Of a stretch of 64,000 nucleotides of DNA, positions 43,128 through 56,084 are shown in pieces. This DNA comes from Agrypnia vestita (Eukaryota; Arthropoda; Insecta; Trichoptera; Phryganeidae). Position 1 is the stretch's first letter; each line of letters opens with the position of its first letter. The translations under genes and the position numbers were made by a program. The DNA lies in assembly GCA_016648135.1 (NCBI GenBank), contig JADDOH010002566.1, positions 17,310-81,309 of the forward strand. The letters are read 5' to 3'. The notes below the pieces were generated by a model that was given only the letters and a program-made list of their open reading frames with translations, ran no database searches and had not been told where the DNA came from.

Positions 43128-43310
43128 GGCCCTCGTAGCGCAGTAGGCATGACACTGACTTCTCGCACCGAGGGTTCCGGGCTCGATTCCCGGTGAGGTC
43201 ACAATTTAATCTATGTGATTTACTCAAGCCTCGGTGTTTTGTGATGTGTTTCGCTTCTGTAATTGGGCCTTTTGGTCTGTTGAAGCGTAAAAAATAATAT
43301 ATACCTAGAG
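43128..43310 (+). mobile_element. tRNA-derived SINE S2
   Basis: Head CCCTCGTAGCGCAGTAGGCA with B-box GGGCTCGATTCCCGG; acceptor arms pair only partly (GGCCCTC against GAGGTCA). Tail runs to GGTCTGTTGAAGCG and an A/T-rich end. Confidence 0.65.
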
Positions 43311-43419
43311 TAAATTGGATGATTTAAAATAGTAAAAGGAAAATTGATTTTTTGCAGACTCGACAACGCATATACGTTGGGACCGTCGAAATATTCTAAT
43401 TGGCCTCGACAGTAATTTT

Positions 43420-45270
43420 GAATTCTGTTTTTGTTAAGGTTTCTCTAATTTGTTTTGAGATAAAATAAAATTTAATTTTCTTTTTTAAATTTTCTTATTA
43501 CCTTAATCATTATCCATTTATCAATATTACATAGATTTTTCTACATGATACATGAAATCTAAAATACATTATTAACATTTTTCCAAATCAGTGAACACAT
43601 TCTTGTCGACAGATTTCATTCGCGTCTATGTTTGATCCTCTCTCGGAATGTGTGAACTGTCGGCAACCCTACTTGAAGCGTGATCGTATCGGCCCCCTCC
43701 CTAACAAGCGGAATAACACTTGCCTCGGGAGGGGCACTAGATTATCTTATTTTATCGCTGCAGAATTATTTTTTGAGAAACGAATAAATTGTGCATTTCG
43801 CGCCATTGCTCGTGTATAAAATGGTGCGCAGACATGGCGACGGAATTGTAAATATGTACGTAGGTATATTATTGCAGTATTTCAGGCTATGATACAAATA
43901 CGATTATATTTTCAGGATTTGTTCGCCATAGCTGGTCACCTAAAAATAATCATTGTGTTCTATCTGGGAGGCTGATTTTTAACGCCCTTAAATTATTGTT
44001 TATCAGAAAAATATCTTTAGTTGGCAAAGTATAGGCTATCCTCCTTTTCCAAACTTAATTAAAAATGATAAAAAAGTAAACAATTTTGAAAATAAAAAAA
44101 TATGGTAGGCTAATAGCATTTTGTTTTTACTACGATACGATAATACGTAGGTACTACCCACCCCTTTTTTATAATACTACCACTTTTCGCGATATTTTTT
44201 TCGCTTTTATAAAAGCAAGCTTTTGATACCTAATGATGATTTTATTATATTTACTTATAATATATTTTAAGGATGAGATTTCAATTCGAGACAATCTCAA
44301 ATATACAGATTTTACTCCTGGGAGACATTTTGTCATTCTGTATAGGATTCAAATGAAGACGTACGATTTAAAATTTCACTTAGGTACTACTTTCTTTTGA
44401 AAAAGATTGTTTTGTTTTTGTATTAAAAACAAATTTGAACTAGGGCATAGAGTCACGACTTCAGCAAAATTCTTCAGGCAAGGTTCAAGACCTTTCCATG
44501 ATGCAGTGCTGTAGAGCAAGGCAGGTGCCAGAGTACAGGTGATCTACAAGGTAAAAATATTTCATCTGAAGAACCTGAAAACTACATTAAAAATATAAAT
44601 TCTAATAAAATAAACCCTGTAAATCGTGTATCCACCCATGCACATAGAAAAAAAATACGCAATAGTTTTTCTGTTTTTTTTTTTTTTAAATTTAGTTTTC
44701 TTTTTGGACATCATACGCCAAGATGCGATATATTTCGTCTGATAAGATATGTTGAGTAAGAATGAATCTTTTAAGTAACGTGGAAAATTCGGAAAAAGGG
44801 AGAAGAAAATAAATAATGTAATAAATTATTAAATGATTATTTTATAAAATTCATTTAATGGTGTATTAATTCATCAACAATAATTTTCCGTGGGATGAGG
44901 AAGATTTTAGGAAGACGATAACTTATTCAGTCAATTTTATTTTATATATTTATTATCAATTATTATTAAATACAACAAAAAATGATTTGAAATGCATGAA
45001 ATCTGTATAAAAAAAGTTATAATCTATTTTAATAATATCGCCACATAAAAAACTCAATAGGTCAATAATAATAAATTATTATGACTATCTTTTACGATTA
45101 CGGGAATTTGTACTGCGTATAGATAGAACAAAAAGTAAACATGAATCTTATTCGTCGTATAGTCCACTGTTAGCGTATCACAAATTAGATCAGCGGTTCA
45201 CAACCATTTTTTAAATGGATAAATGATAATCTTATTAAAAATGGTTAAGTTTTTGCGGATAAAATTAAAA
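43420..45270. other. intergenic DNA
   Basis: AT-rich. Around 43620-43720 base composition is mixed (CTCTCGGAATGTGTGAACTG) but no exon could be defined. Confidence 0.4.
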
Positions 45271-45289
45271 AGAAAACCGTCAAGTAAAG

Positions 45290-45636
45290 TGCACTATATT
45301 ATTGTGCCTTAGTAATAGTCGAGACACACACCACTGGGCTACCACAATGCACTTGTCACATGCGCCGTCTAGTAGAACACATCCGCAGCGAGCTCCCAGA
45401 CTCATCACTTTTTCTAGTAAACTGGCTTGGATACAGATTACCATTCCTATCTCTTCCTTCTGATACCATCCCACACAATTACAGCACATACAATTCAACA
45501 CCTCTATAGCAATATTAATTTTAACTACAGTTTGAAGCCTGGGCCAAGGCATTATCAGATCTGCATGATTTTTGGTTTGAAACACAATTTTGTATACACA
45601 AATAATAGTTATAAACCGAAATAAAAAAATGAGCAT
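45290..45636 (-). CDS. unassigned open frame, possible exon
   Basis: Open for about 115 codons with less AT-bias than its flanks and a Cys-rich stretch (LNCMCCNCVGWYQ, then GARCGCVLLDGACDKC). A CTGTAG acceptor and a GTAATC donor lie within it. No family recognised, no partner exon found; may be chance. Confidence 0.15.
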
Positions 45637-45684
45637 CGACTATTCATTACCTTATAATATAATCGTTTATTCGCGTAGCACTAA

Positions 45685-45829
45685 GGGCCGGTTGTTTCAA
45701 GTTGGATCAAAGTAAGCGTTCTTTTAAAGCATAGATTTTTACGTTCTCCACCAATCAGACGATCCGTTTTCGTAAAAATCTATGCTTTAATCGACCGCTT
45801 ACTTTGATCGAACTTGAAACAACCGGGCC
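45685..45829. mobile_element. MITE, TAA target duplication, copy 3
   Basis: 145 bp, GGGCCGGTTGTTTCAAGTT ends, flanked by TAA at 45682-45684 and 45830-45832. Nearly identical to 9799-9943, so recently mobile or recently copied. Confidence 0.8.
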
Positions 45830-45839
45830 TAAGAAATTG

Positions 45840-46680
45840 TCCGCGCACACGAACCGCCACGCCGCACCGCACCGCGCTGGCTAAATGGAAAATAATCACT
45901 GAAAGTCGTACCACGCATGGATCCACTAGACATTTAATTTGAAAAACCTGTTTATAACTATTTATAAAAATTACTAAGAACTTGTACTTACCTAAATTTT
46001 GAAAAAATAAGGAAAGGTCAAGCTAAACACTCAAGAGTATAGTGCCTTATTAAATAAGTCGTGCTTTATCGCAAGAAGTCGTTTTTACTTACTAGACTCG
46101 GTTTGTAACGAAATTTAAAAAACAAAGTTTGATTGTAAAAAATCGTTTTGTTTACGAGAGGATTTAATATGCATTAGAATTAATACTTTAACTGCAATAT
46201 AAATGTGTCTCAAGCATACACAAGGAGGGACATTCTTCCGCTGTTATCCAATCACTTCTCTTAAAGAAGTGGTTTAGTTTATCTCTGTAGGTACAATGTA
46301 TAGTGTATACTCTGTGTTTATCACCGTTTTCACGTTGAGGTGCACTATGACTCACTGAAGGAGTCACCGAGCGTTTTACCATTTTTGGATGTTTAGTTCT
46401 ACGGGTAGCTCATAGAACAGATTAATTTTACAAGAAATCAATGTCGAGAAATGTCTTTCATGTCTGCCATCGATAGCTCACTTCACGAAGCTGTTAGGAA
46501 CGCCGCAGATTGGAACAGATGGTGCCGGATAGTTTCGGATGTGGTTTCATCTTATCAGCGATCACGACTGTTCTGCCAAGAACAAAACAAAGCAGATAAC
46601 TCAATACAAATTTCTTTTCTTTTTTGACGCTTCGTTTGACGCGATAACATTACACTTTCACGTTTTAGCAGATCTTGTTT
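45840..46680. other. intergenic DNA
   Basis: 45838-45885 is a C/G-rich patch (CCGCACCGCACCGCGCTGG). Nothing else recognised. Confidence 0.4.
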
Positions 46681-46695
46681 ATTGTACGTTGCTAG

Positions 46696-47316
46696 TAGGG
46701 ATTACGATCCCGGTGTATTTTTCCAATCCCGGGATTGCGGGATTGCGGAAATAAGAAATAAGAACATAATATAATTCAAAATATGTAATTTAAAGTACAA
46801 GAAAAGTTATTAATTTAAATTTTGGCACTTATTAAATTAGATAAAGGTATTATTACTAGCGCAGAACTTTTTTATCTGACAGAATTATATGTTATATTAT
46901 AATAAGACACCTCGTGGTACAGTTTTTTTTTGTTTTTAATCATACAATAATGAAATCTCTACCTGTATTAATATTATAACCTTACAAAGTACGTAATTTA
47001 TACAACTTTATAAAATAGGACTAACTTGCTGGTGTTCTGGAATGGAACTCGGAATCACTAGGCGAGCATCATGACCACTACACCAACATGCTTTATTTCA
47101 CTTACTGTGTGCGAATGAAACAGAGCGCGGCCGGACCGGCACACAGTGCACCAGCATATTTGGTAATTCTGGGGTGCGCGAGCGGCTATTCTCTTTTAAA
47201 TTTATTTTTGTATCGATTCCGATAATCTCAGGGTTAAGGTTTTTCAATCCCGAACTTGCGGGACCAGAAAAACGTTCAGGTTCCCGGGATTCGGGATCCC
47301 GCGATCATAATCCCTA
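46696..47316. mobile_element. hAT-type non-autonomous element 1
   Basis: Ends TAGGGATTACGATCCCGG and, inverted, TAGGGATTATGATCGCGG; flanked by the exact 8-bp duplication GTTGCTAG (46688-46695, 47317-47324). Subterminal CCCGGGATT repeats at both ends. Carries a SINE S1 on the minus strand at 47018-47112. Confidence 0.85.
47018..47112 (-). mobile_element. tRNA-derived SINE S1, copy 2
   Basis: Minus strand: GTTGGTGTAGTGGTCATGAT, CTCGCCTAGTGATTCCGAGT, then CAAGTTAGTCCTATTTTAT. Nested in the hAT element. Confidence 0.7.
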
Positions 47317-47329
47317 GTTGCTAGGTGAT

Positions 47330-49975
47330 ACGGACGGACGAAAAATAAATTTTTCTAATAATGATGGATTTCAATGAAAAAATGGGTTTCAAAACTTGAT
47401 GCTTTGTTTTGTACGTTCAGATGTACACTGGTGTTGAGTTATGCCTGATATAAAATTCAATGCATAATTTACCCCGTGTCTTTGAAATGTATATTACGAC
47501 TTCCGAGCTTGTTGGGCGTGCAGGCCAAAAGCCGAAATGTGATGACGTCCCATCTTACTGGCACCACACACATACTTCGTAAAATATTTGCAAAGGTTAT
47601 ATCTGTAAATTATTCAATAAAAAAATATTAATACACGTCAGATGTTCTGAGAGGCAGAAAACAGGGGTTAAGAGTTTTGCTTTAAATTATTTCGCCGTAT
47701 AAAAATATAAAACTTGTAATAATAACTTTACGATCATTATTTACTAGAGAGCTGCTGGAAAAAAATTGTGATAACCTTGTGACGTAAGTTCTTTTATCTA
47801 ACTGTATTGAAACGGATTTTGTACGTCTATATTTGAAATCGTTTTCTATTCATTTTGCGTTTGGTTTGCGTTGAGGTTTGTTTGTCGAAGTAAAACTTCC
47901 TCCTTCATTTTAAGATGAATTCTTACGGGGCGTCTTATATCAAATATACAACTACAAACAGATCCCAGACTGTGTATTGGATTCGCTATCCTCCCGGGTT
48001 ATTTTAAATTAGGCGAATCTTGGATTGCGGCGCAGCGGATAACGGCGTGAATATTCCATAGATGCTTCTGAAGCACTCCCCAAACAAAATCCCAAACACG
48101 TAAAGATCAAAATATTCTCCACTTGTGTACTCCATATTTTTACTTACAGCTTGTACACACAGGTCTCAGATGTACCGTAAACATCAAAGTGGCTAAAACC
48201 ACGGAAATAGTATAGAAGCAAATATAGTATTATACAACATTGCTATGGTTGTTCACCTCTCATGTAAAATATTAAAAAAAATGGTAACAAACTTGTCGAT
48301 GTAAGAATGATGAAATAAATCGGGAAATGGACTGTAAGAGATTCAAATGTGTCGATCTCAATTTGTCAGAGAAGATTTTTTGCATATTTCTATTTTTTTA
48401 CTATATCGACGCTTACGATACTTTGCATTCGAAGAATTTGAAAATAATATTCTCTGTTGGATACTTGAATCTTTGATAGCCTATCCGCATTAATGGAGAG
48501 CTCTTCAAGATTTTTAAGCAGCTAATTTGAAGATTCCAGAACTTTCGGAATGGTTTTTGAAGGAAATTCGAATGAAATGGGAGAATAATATACACAAAGA
48601 CACAATGCTGCAGAAAATTCCCTGCTTGTGGACCGCGCAGCTCAGATGTACGAAGAGAGGTTGTGCGGCGGGTCATGGACTTAAATGATATTTAGAGCCA
48701 GAAGATGTGAGAAGTAAGCAAGTTACAACAGTTCTCACGAGAAAAAAGCTGAACATGCTCAGTATGGATAGATTCTAAACAATTTTCGACCAGAATGTCG
48801 AAGCTAAACTCAATACGGTAATTATTTATCATTAATGACGATTAACTTACATTAAGTCTAGATATCCATGTCAAATGTCAAGTGTTGGTGTATGGTATCC
48901 TTGGATCGTACTGTTTCAAGACGAGAAGGAGACGTCAACAAATGTAATATCGGATGAACATTGCACTAGCGCGTTTATTTACGTATTAGTTGCAAGATGG
49001 GAAGGTTGAGACCGAAGGAAGGGAAAGTAGTGCCGATGCTAAAATATACGGAAACACCCGAGAGCAGCTCGTGTTCAGCGGAATAGCCATAATAGTCAAA
49101 ATATTTACTTATTTTAACTTTTGACAAATACTCTTATATTATTTGAGTCGAATGATTATTTTCCTTAAAGAATTTAAAAAACATATTAATAATTCTGCAC
49201 TCCTTTTTAAATCATAATGCATGTCGTAATATGACGATCACAAAATAATTACGCCCACGCGCATGCGCGGCATCGGAGCCATATCTTGCATCTGAATAAA
49301 ATCCCGAATTGTATACGGAAACGCCCGAGGCGTCCCGAGGATTGCGAGTTAGCTGCCGTTGTGTCAAAATGTTTATTATTTTAACTTTCAACAAATGCTC
49401 GTATTTTATTTGAGTCGAATTATTACTTTCTGTATAGAATTAAAAAAACATATTTATAATTCTACAATCCTTTTCAAATTATAATGTATACCGTAATATT
49501 AAACGAAAAATAATTACATGTTAGACGCCAACGCGCATGTGCACGGCACGTACAGTCTTTTCCTGAACTCGTATAGATATATAATCTCAAATTGTCGATG
49601 CTGGACTGATCATCGCAAAACGGAAGAAGTGACGCACTTTCAAGACTCAAAAGAATTAAACCGTTCGGCAAATTCATGTACAACCTTATTATATAGGAGA
49701 TATCAATTGCTTTCGATAGTATAATATAATAATATTTCAAACTAATGTCGATTTTGGCATAAAAACACTTTCATAGTGATTTTTTATGAAGAAGGAAATC
49801 GGCCGAGAAGGGACGTCCGCCCCTCCCGATGGCACACGAAATCTGATTTTAAAACTGCGTGATTTGTTGACATATTTAATACTTTCAAATTTTTATTTTT
49901 ACATATTAATGAACGTGTTTTCAATAAAAAAACTAACTTTTAAATAACGCTTGAAATCTGTGCAAAGTGCAGAAG
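47330..49975. other. intergenic DNA
   Basis: No exon defined. 49205-49400 and 49440-49560 repeat the same order of words (CCCACGCGCATGCGCGGC / CCAACGCGCATGTGCACGGC; TTTTTAAATCATAATGCATG / TTTTCAAATTATAATGTATA), an old direct duplication of about 280 bp offset. Confidence 0.45.
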
Positions 49976-49982
49976 TAAATCA

Positions 49983-50489
49983 ATATATATATATATAAAG
50001 AAACCCGTGTTTCCCTACCCGCCAAGTTTCCTCCACAACCAGCCACAACCACCCACCGGTGGTTATGGTGGTGGATAGCCCTTGGTATCACATCGAAAAT
50101 ATGCGAATTTGGTGGGGGTGGCTGTGCGTGGGTGGGAGTGGGTGACGAAAATGTGCTTTCTAGCACATTGTTTTGTTACGGGAAGGCCGCAAATGCTTCA
50201 GATTGTTTCAAAATAGGCGCGCCGACTATGTCGGTGAGTCTAGAAGGTTCCGAAAAAACCTGCTCTAGAAAGTTCTGGAAGAAGAAGGTTCTAGAAAATT
50301 CCCGAAAGTTCTATAAGGTTCTAAACTGAGTGGCGAAATGTGTCGGTGTGTCTAGAAGGTTCCTGTACATTCTAAAAATTTCTTGAAAGTTCTGGAAGGA
50401 GGATGTTCTAGAAGGTTCGCGTAAGCTCTATGACGATCCAAAGAGTGTACTAAAAATCTACGCGTGCGAAGCCGCGCGGGCACAGCTAG
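49983..50489 (+). mobile_element. Helitron-like non-autonomous element
   Basis: Starts with (AT)n then AAAGAAACCCGTGTTTCCCT, a Helitron-type 5' region, and ends with a GC-rich hairpin GCGTGCGAAGCCGCGCGGGC followed by CAGCTAG(T), the Helitron 3' signature (hairpin then CTAG). No target duplication visible, as expected. Interior holds the heat-shock-element array. Confidence 0.6.
50239..50420. promoter_or_regulatory. array of heat-shock elements (alternating GAA/TTC)
   Basis: Pentamers in exact 5-bp phase: GAA 50268, TTC 50273, GAA 50278; then GAA 50284, TTC 50289, GAA 50294, TTC 50299, GAA 50304, TTC 50309, (TAA) 50314, TTC 50319. More at 50243/50248, 50355/50360, 50385/50390/50395 and 50406/50411/50416. 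This is the binding-site grammar of trimeric heat-shock factor. Confidence 0.65.
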
Positions 50490-50664
50490 TACAATATATT
50501 GTTTAAAATCATATCTTTATAGTAAAAAATGCCTTTGAAAATCATCAAAAAACGTAAAAATATCTGGTAAATTAAAAAAATATAACTTTATTAATGTTGA
50601 GCATTTCTTAATTATTGTGGTACAGTTTATTCATCAAAATTCTGTAGCAAAATGCATCAGAAAA

Positions 50665-50694
50665 TATGCATTTGCAGTGAATGTGCCGCCTTAA
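50665..50694. mobile_element. end of a TTAA element (family of 519-1922)
   Basis: ATATGCATTTGCAGTGAATG then GTGCCGCC and TTAA (50691-50694), the inverse of the left end at 515-560. Its other end was not located. Confidence 0.5.
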
Positions 50695-50699
50695 GATCA

Positions 50700-53600
50700 G
50701 AAGAGCAAGATATACACAGGCGTCCATGATCGTGCCTTAGAAACAGGGTGAGAAATATATAATTGAAAATATAACTTTAGCTTAATCTAGTGTACTGTTA
50801 TTCTTATGCGTATAATCGTGTAGCTAAATGAGTTAAAACAGCTTCTTATCAACTGATTTTACTATAGTAAAAATAATATAAATAATCCACAATTTCGGCG
50901 GCTGCCAATCTGTCATCTGTCCTGACATGCCCGAGGGCAGGAATATTGGTACCTGCCGAAATGTTTACGCAAAACTGAACAAAGATGACTTTTCTCGACA
51001 TTCACCTTTACCTGTCCAACCTGTTTTTGTATCCGCAGCCATAAAAAAGAAAACTTGGAATAATTTGTCATTTTCTCTCAAAGTATCTTGCTTTAAGCAG
51101 TTCGCTGGTAAGACATTAGGCGAGCAATTATGAAGAAAGAAAAATATTGTAATGAAATATTAGAATGGTGGATACCTCAATGGCAGGGGTCGCCCTCTGT
51201 TCTTATAAGAAAATTAGAGAAAATTCAGATGAAAATACTGAAAGCAGGAAATAATTAAATTATTCTATACCGATATAATTTTTAATATTTAAAGCGAATA
51301 TATTGTGGTTATTTATTTTAATCAAATTCAAAATGGACTTTATTTATATAAATAACCACTTGAGTTTACTTATTTAATTAACTGCTTTCGGAAACCAATT
51401 TCATTCAAACTTAAGACCTCCTCCTTCTTCCTCTTCTTTTAGATCTGTTGATCTGTTCTGACAAAAAGCTGCTATTCTTGGGACGTCGAGGTCCAACTGT
51501 CCGTCCATCGTTAAGGCGATCTTCCAGGAAGACGATGACCAGGTGGGATTTCGTTAGGATTCTGAAGTTATCCATTCTGTTTTCACGATCTCACCAGAAT
51601 CTTCTTCTTGCTTTGCTCCATCATCGCACAATATCTTCGGTGCCATAGGTCCGTCTTATTTCTTCATTGCGGATTTGATTTATAAACGTTCTCCTTGTGA
51701 TTACCCTTGAAGTTTTCATTTCAGATGTTCTTAAACATAGGACCGTTCTGCTTTTTATTTCAGAAAAATGGGTCGAAATTTTATAATGTGAGTCATGGAG
51801 CATTTGAGATGTTTGAATTGAAAATTGTAAAAATAATCACGGTTAATCCGAATAAAGTACATTATTTTGGAAAGAGAAGATAATTTATATCTCAAAGTGG
51901 ATTAATCCGAATCAGAAGAAATTTTCTCTACAGCTTTATCGATACAAATGTATTTATAATATATATCTACAGGCAAACCATGATTCCAATGCAGCACGAA
52001 ACATATTTATTTACGACTTATTACAATGTTCACACAAACATTGTCAAGTAAACAATCGACTCAGTGATGCTGTGAAAATTATTTTTTCATAAATGCGGAA
52101 CATAATATTAATGGACTATTAAATCACTTTACGGACCGAGATTAATGGGAATATAATTGAGAGTTGCATTTAAGCTGTAAATTAATAATCCAAACTGTTT
52201 CCAGTCTATAGAATACAATGAACAAAACTTGGTAGAAATATAAAATGAAAATAGATTTGCATTTTAAAATTTGAGTCGATAAAATTTAAATCACTATATC
52301 ACTATTAACAAATTATATAAATACAGGTCAATAATAAGTATTTACTGTCGTGACGACCATAAAATACATGTAATGAACACGTACGAGACAAGTGTCACTT
52401 GGTAAATATATTGTACCAAGAAAAATAACAGATCAGAATAAATTTACAATTGAAACCAAAAAACATATACACAGACACCAACTAGATAAAACAAAAATAA
52501 TCATGAGACTATTTGAGAATATCAGTTCACACCAAATCTGCACCTTCCACACAAATATTATAGTTAAATAAAAACAGAATTTCAGAGCTACTACTATTTC
52601 TTTTTCTTTGTATTGAATCAATGTTATATATTCAATTTTATTTATATTACTTAGCATTATATTATGCATATTTAGACTATCTGAAAATTGATTTAATTTA
52701 GCTAAGTATCATGATTTCATACCTATACTCCTTCTGTATACACGAGTCTCTGACTCTCATAGAGACAGTAGAAAAATGTGTTTCTTTATTTTAAATTTAC
52801 CACTTTATGCAAAAATAACAAATAAAAAAATAAATAATAAAAAAATGAAATAATTAATAATAAGAGGGAACATTGCTGGTAAAAATACTAACGGTGTTCA
52901 ATGGTACGCCCTCTGACTTGATTGGGTTCGATTCTGTTCGAACTGTCTGCATGTTAACTACTTCCTCTTATGTTATATTATATGTATTTTTGCACTGGGT
53001 TAAAGTGTATGTATATTTTTTTATTCTTATGTAGTTAGTTTTATAATTTAAATCGATGTAAAGAGAAACCCATTGACAATATGCTATTCTTAGTAGGATC
53101 TTGTAATATATCCCTGTATAAATGTTCCAATAAAATAAAATAAAAACTAAACACAAGCATTTACAGAATTTTACTCGATGGTTTTCAATATCAGAAATAA
53201 ATATTATAATTAAATTTATACCGTCATTCCTCACTGATGAAAATAATCGACGAATGTAACAAGTCCACGCATAACATAGTAAAAATATAGATGTAAAAAG
53301 CTACAGTTGGAATATATAGTTTAAAAACCTTTCTACAATAGAGTAAGTCCTCAATATTAACAAATTCCGTTCCCAGAGTTGAATTTGTTCGCAAGTGCGA
53401 AAAAGTTACACGTTAAAAAGACTGCACGCAACTACTGTAAACATTACTGAAAGCGTGGGGTCCTGTATGCCACAAACCGACAGATACACGTACACACGTT
53501 ACGCGTGTCACCAATTTGAAATTCCAGAACAATTTCGAATTGTGCTCTTGAATTTTCTTTTTAAATAACTTTTGAAACTTTTTTAAATTGGACACCCACA

Positions 53601-54190
53601 TTCGTATCTTTAAAAGTTCTCAAGTCAAATATTCGCATGCACAGGACTGTAAATCAGATATGAACGTATTTTTAATCCATATTTTATAAGTAATGGAGCC
53701 AAAAAGGTGGCGTATATTTTTGGCGAGCTTAAAAAATTAAATGACACTTTCATAATTCTTCAGATAGATATTTTCCACCTGAGCGAAAATCAGATTAGAA
53801 TAAAACTTAAGGTAGGTACTTACGTAAATATAAAGGTTTAACCATTAAGTGAGGTGCATGTCTATTCTTTTTAATTTTTAAAATTAATTTATTATTAAAT
53901 TTATACATATTTTCTATTATTATAGATCGTGCCAAGCCTTGTGAAGCTTGTCGGCATATACTATATTAGCTTTAAAATAATATTGTAAATGACTTAAATT
54001 TTTATATTTTTTGTAATTATAATGTGGTAATAAGTATGTACAGTAATCGAATAGTAATAATAAAACACAGTTTTAAGAAAATATAAAGAAAAATATTACA
54101 GTAGAGTTATTTGTGATTAAACATATACGAATATATTTGTGTGATTTTTATCGATTAAAAATATTATTCAGTGAGATAAAGAAAATAAGA
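50700..54190. other. intergenic DNA
   Basis: AT-rich; short open frames only (for example 50927-51133) with no recognisable family or splice partners. Confidence 0.4.
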
Positions 54191-54224
54191 AGGGGTAAGA
54201 ATTTAGATTATCATGAAATGTAGA

Positions 54225-54735
54225 GAAGCTCAAATGCACGCAACGATCCATGGAAAGGTCTATGCTTGGTGTAAGTCTAAGAGATAGAATAAGAAATTAC
54301 GAAATTATGCGCAGAACTAGAGTAGTGGACATCATGGATCATGTAGCGTAGTTAAAATAGCAATGGTAAGGCATGTTGCAAGGCAGGATACCACAAGATG
54401 GACTCCTAGAGTTCTGAAGTGGAGGCCTTGGGAGAATAAAAGAGGCGTCGGAAGACCTCATAAGAGATGGGCCGACGATATTGTCGCTGTGGGGGGAAGA
54501 AATGGCTACAATAAGCCAACAATTGGGAAGGATGGAAGGGTATGGAAGAGGCCTATATCTAGCAGTGGAGAGATGAAGGCTGAATCGTGAATTACGAGTA
54601 TATCGTTGCGAAATTTTGGTTTTCACGTGGGACTATGAGACGCTGTAGTGGTGAGGGGGAGGGGTAGAAATGGCTACAAGAAGCATACAATAGAGAAGGA
54701 TGGAAGAGGGCTATATCCAGCAGTGGAGAGATTTT
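54225..54735 (+). pseudogene. RTE-type LINE 3' end
   Basis: Plus strand reads QRSMERSMLGVSLRDRIRNY, VRHVARQDTTRWTPRVLKW and GRPHKRWADDI, the C-terminal blocks of insect RT-endonuclease LINEs, ending in the CAGTGGAGAGATGAAGGCTG phrase. Several stops. The last 100 bp occur a second time at 54645-54733. Confidence 0.75.
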
Positions 54736-54862
54736 ATTTTATTTTATTTATTCATGGGAAACTAACAGTACATATAAAAATCAGATTACACATGATTATT
54801 ACATAGTATAGAGACCGTCTTACAAGTTTCCACAGAGTTAACAACTTTAGTTATACAAAAAA
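54736..54862 (-). mobile_element. short retroposon insertion inside the LINE, GAGAT target duplication
   Basis: The LINE phrase CAGTGGAGAGATGAAGGC is interrupted after GAGAT by (TTTTA)n, then TTTATTCATGGGAAACTAAC, and resumes with GAGATGAAGGCCG. On the minus strand this is the 3' end of another LINE (CCCATGAATAAAT then (TAAAA)n tail). Confidence 0.65.
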
Positions 54863-54899
54863 AAATGAGATGAAGGCCGAAGTAGAAGACAAATTAAAT

Positions 54900-55640
54900 T
54901 AAAACACAATGTTAATTTTTCGATTCAGATTTTGATCTATAATAGATATCCACCCTTAAAATATTCTGCACTGGTTGGCTTGCATCCTGTATTTCATAGG
55001 CCGCGCAGGGCGCAGCCAATTTTTTTGGGAGTTACTACCACGGGGATAATTTAAGTGCTTTTTAACGAAATCAAATTACATGTTACATTTTTGTCTCTTT
55101 GTGAACTCCATGGTGTATGATTCAGTAATCTCACAAAATGAGGGGAAAGTGCTTTGCAGGGGGTGAAGTATTCAAATAGAATCTGTGAGCCCGTTTATAT
55201 TATAATTTAGATTTAAAGTCACATTTAAAAAAGATACATATTTGTTATTAAACATAATTACCTAATTCCATTTCTAAAATGTTACATGGGAGAATTGGAT
55301 TTGAAAAAAATGTAAAAGAATATTAAAAAATTATATTCCTTTATTTAATGAAAATAACGGAAATGTACGAATTTTTCCTAATATGATAAGAATTTTGTTC
55401 ATCTCTTTCTTATCTATCGTTTTGGAAACTGTCAAAATGGTGCTTTCACTAATCATTAATAGAAGTGCAGTAAGAAACGTTGTAAATGTAGTAATCGCCA
55501 AAAATTAATGTTATTTTTGTTGTATTATCGCGAGATGGTAGAAGCAGAAATAAGTAATCGAAGACTTTACAGAATACTACATCTTTTACACTAAAGTGGA
55601 AATTACTACAAAGATCTAGCACAACCTATCAGCTTCGCGA
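54900..55640. other. intergenic DNA
   Basis: AT-rich, nothing recognised. Confidence 0.4.
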
Positions 55641-55654
55641 AACGACTAGAACAA

Positions 55655-55990
55655 GGGTCTCTATAAATACGGCAGCATTGTGCTGCGCAATTAGAGTTAT
55701 TTTGACAAGCGACCAGAAAGGCATTTTACCAGAGACATGCCCAGAGTGGGTACTTGCGAACGATAAGTGAACTAGTGCGAACCACAACGAAATGACCTTG
55801 CGAAAGATAAGATTATACCTAAGGCGAATTCAAGAAGTACCTGTGTGGAATATTCTAGTGATAAACGACTCACTTCAAGACCGAATCCCTTTTTGATTCA
55901 AGGAGTCGAAAGAACCGATTCCTTGAAAAGAATGTGAATTAAAGAACAGCCCTCCGATTAAATTAATGTTCAGTGACTTAAATCAATGTT
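55655..55990 (+). promoter_or_regulatory. possible LTR-retrotransposon promoter (solo LTR candidate)
   Basis: TATAAATA at 55662-55669 followed by CGGCAGCATTGTGCTGCGCA and a lower-AT transcribed-like stretch, the layout of Ty3/gypsy LTRs. LTR ends and target duplication were not found. Confidence 0.25.
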
Positions 55991-56084
55991 TTAGGTCTAA
56001 CTGAATCATTACACTAATGGTGTTCTACAAAAATGGGAAAATGTTAAGAATATGCTCTTACTAATATTAGATACAGGTTACTAT

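Noticed and set aside
43136..43205. tRNA gene
   Set aside because: Pol III boxes are present but acceptor and anticodon stems do not pair properly, and a SINE-like tail follows.
49518..49724. 68-codon open frame as a gene
   Set aside because: Starts in the duplicated GCGCATG region, no homology recognised, no splice partners.
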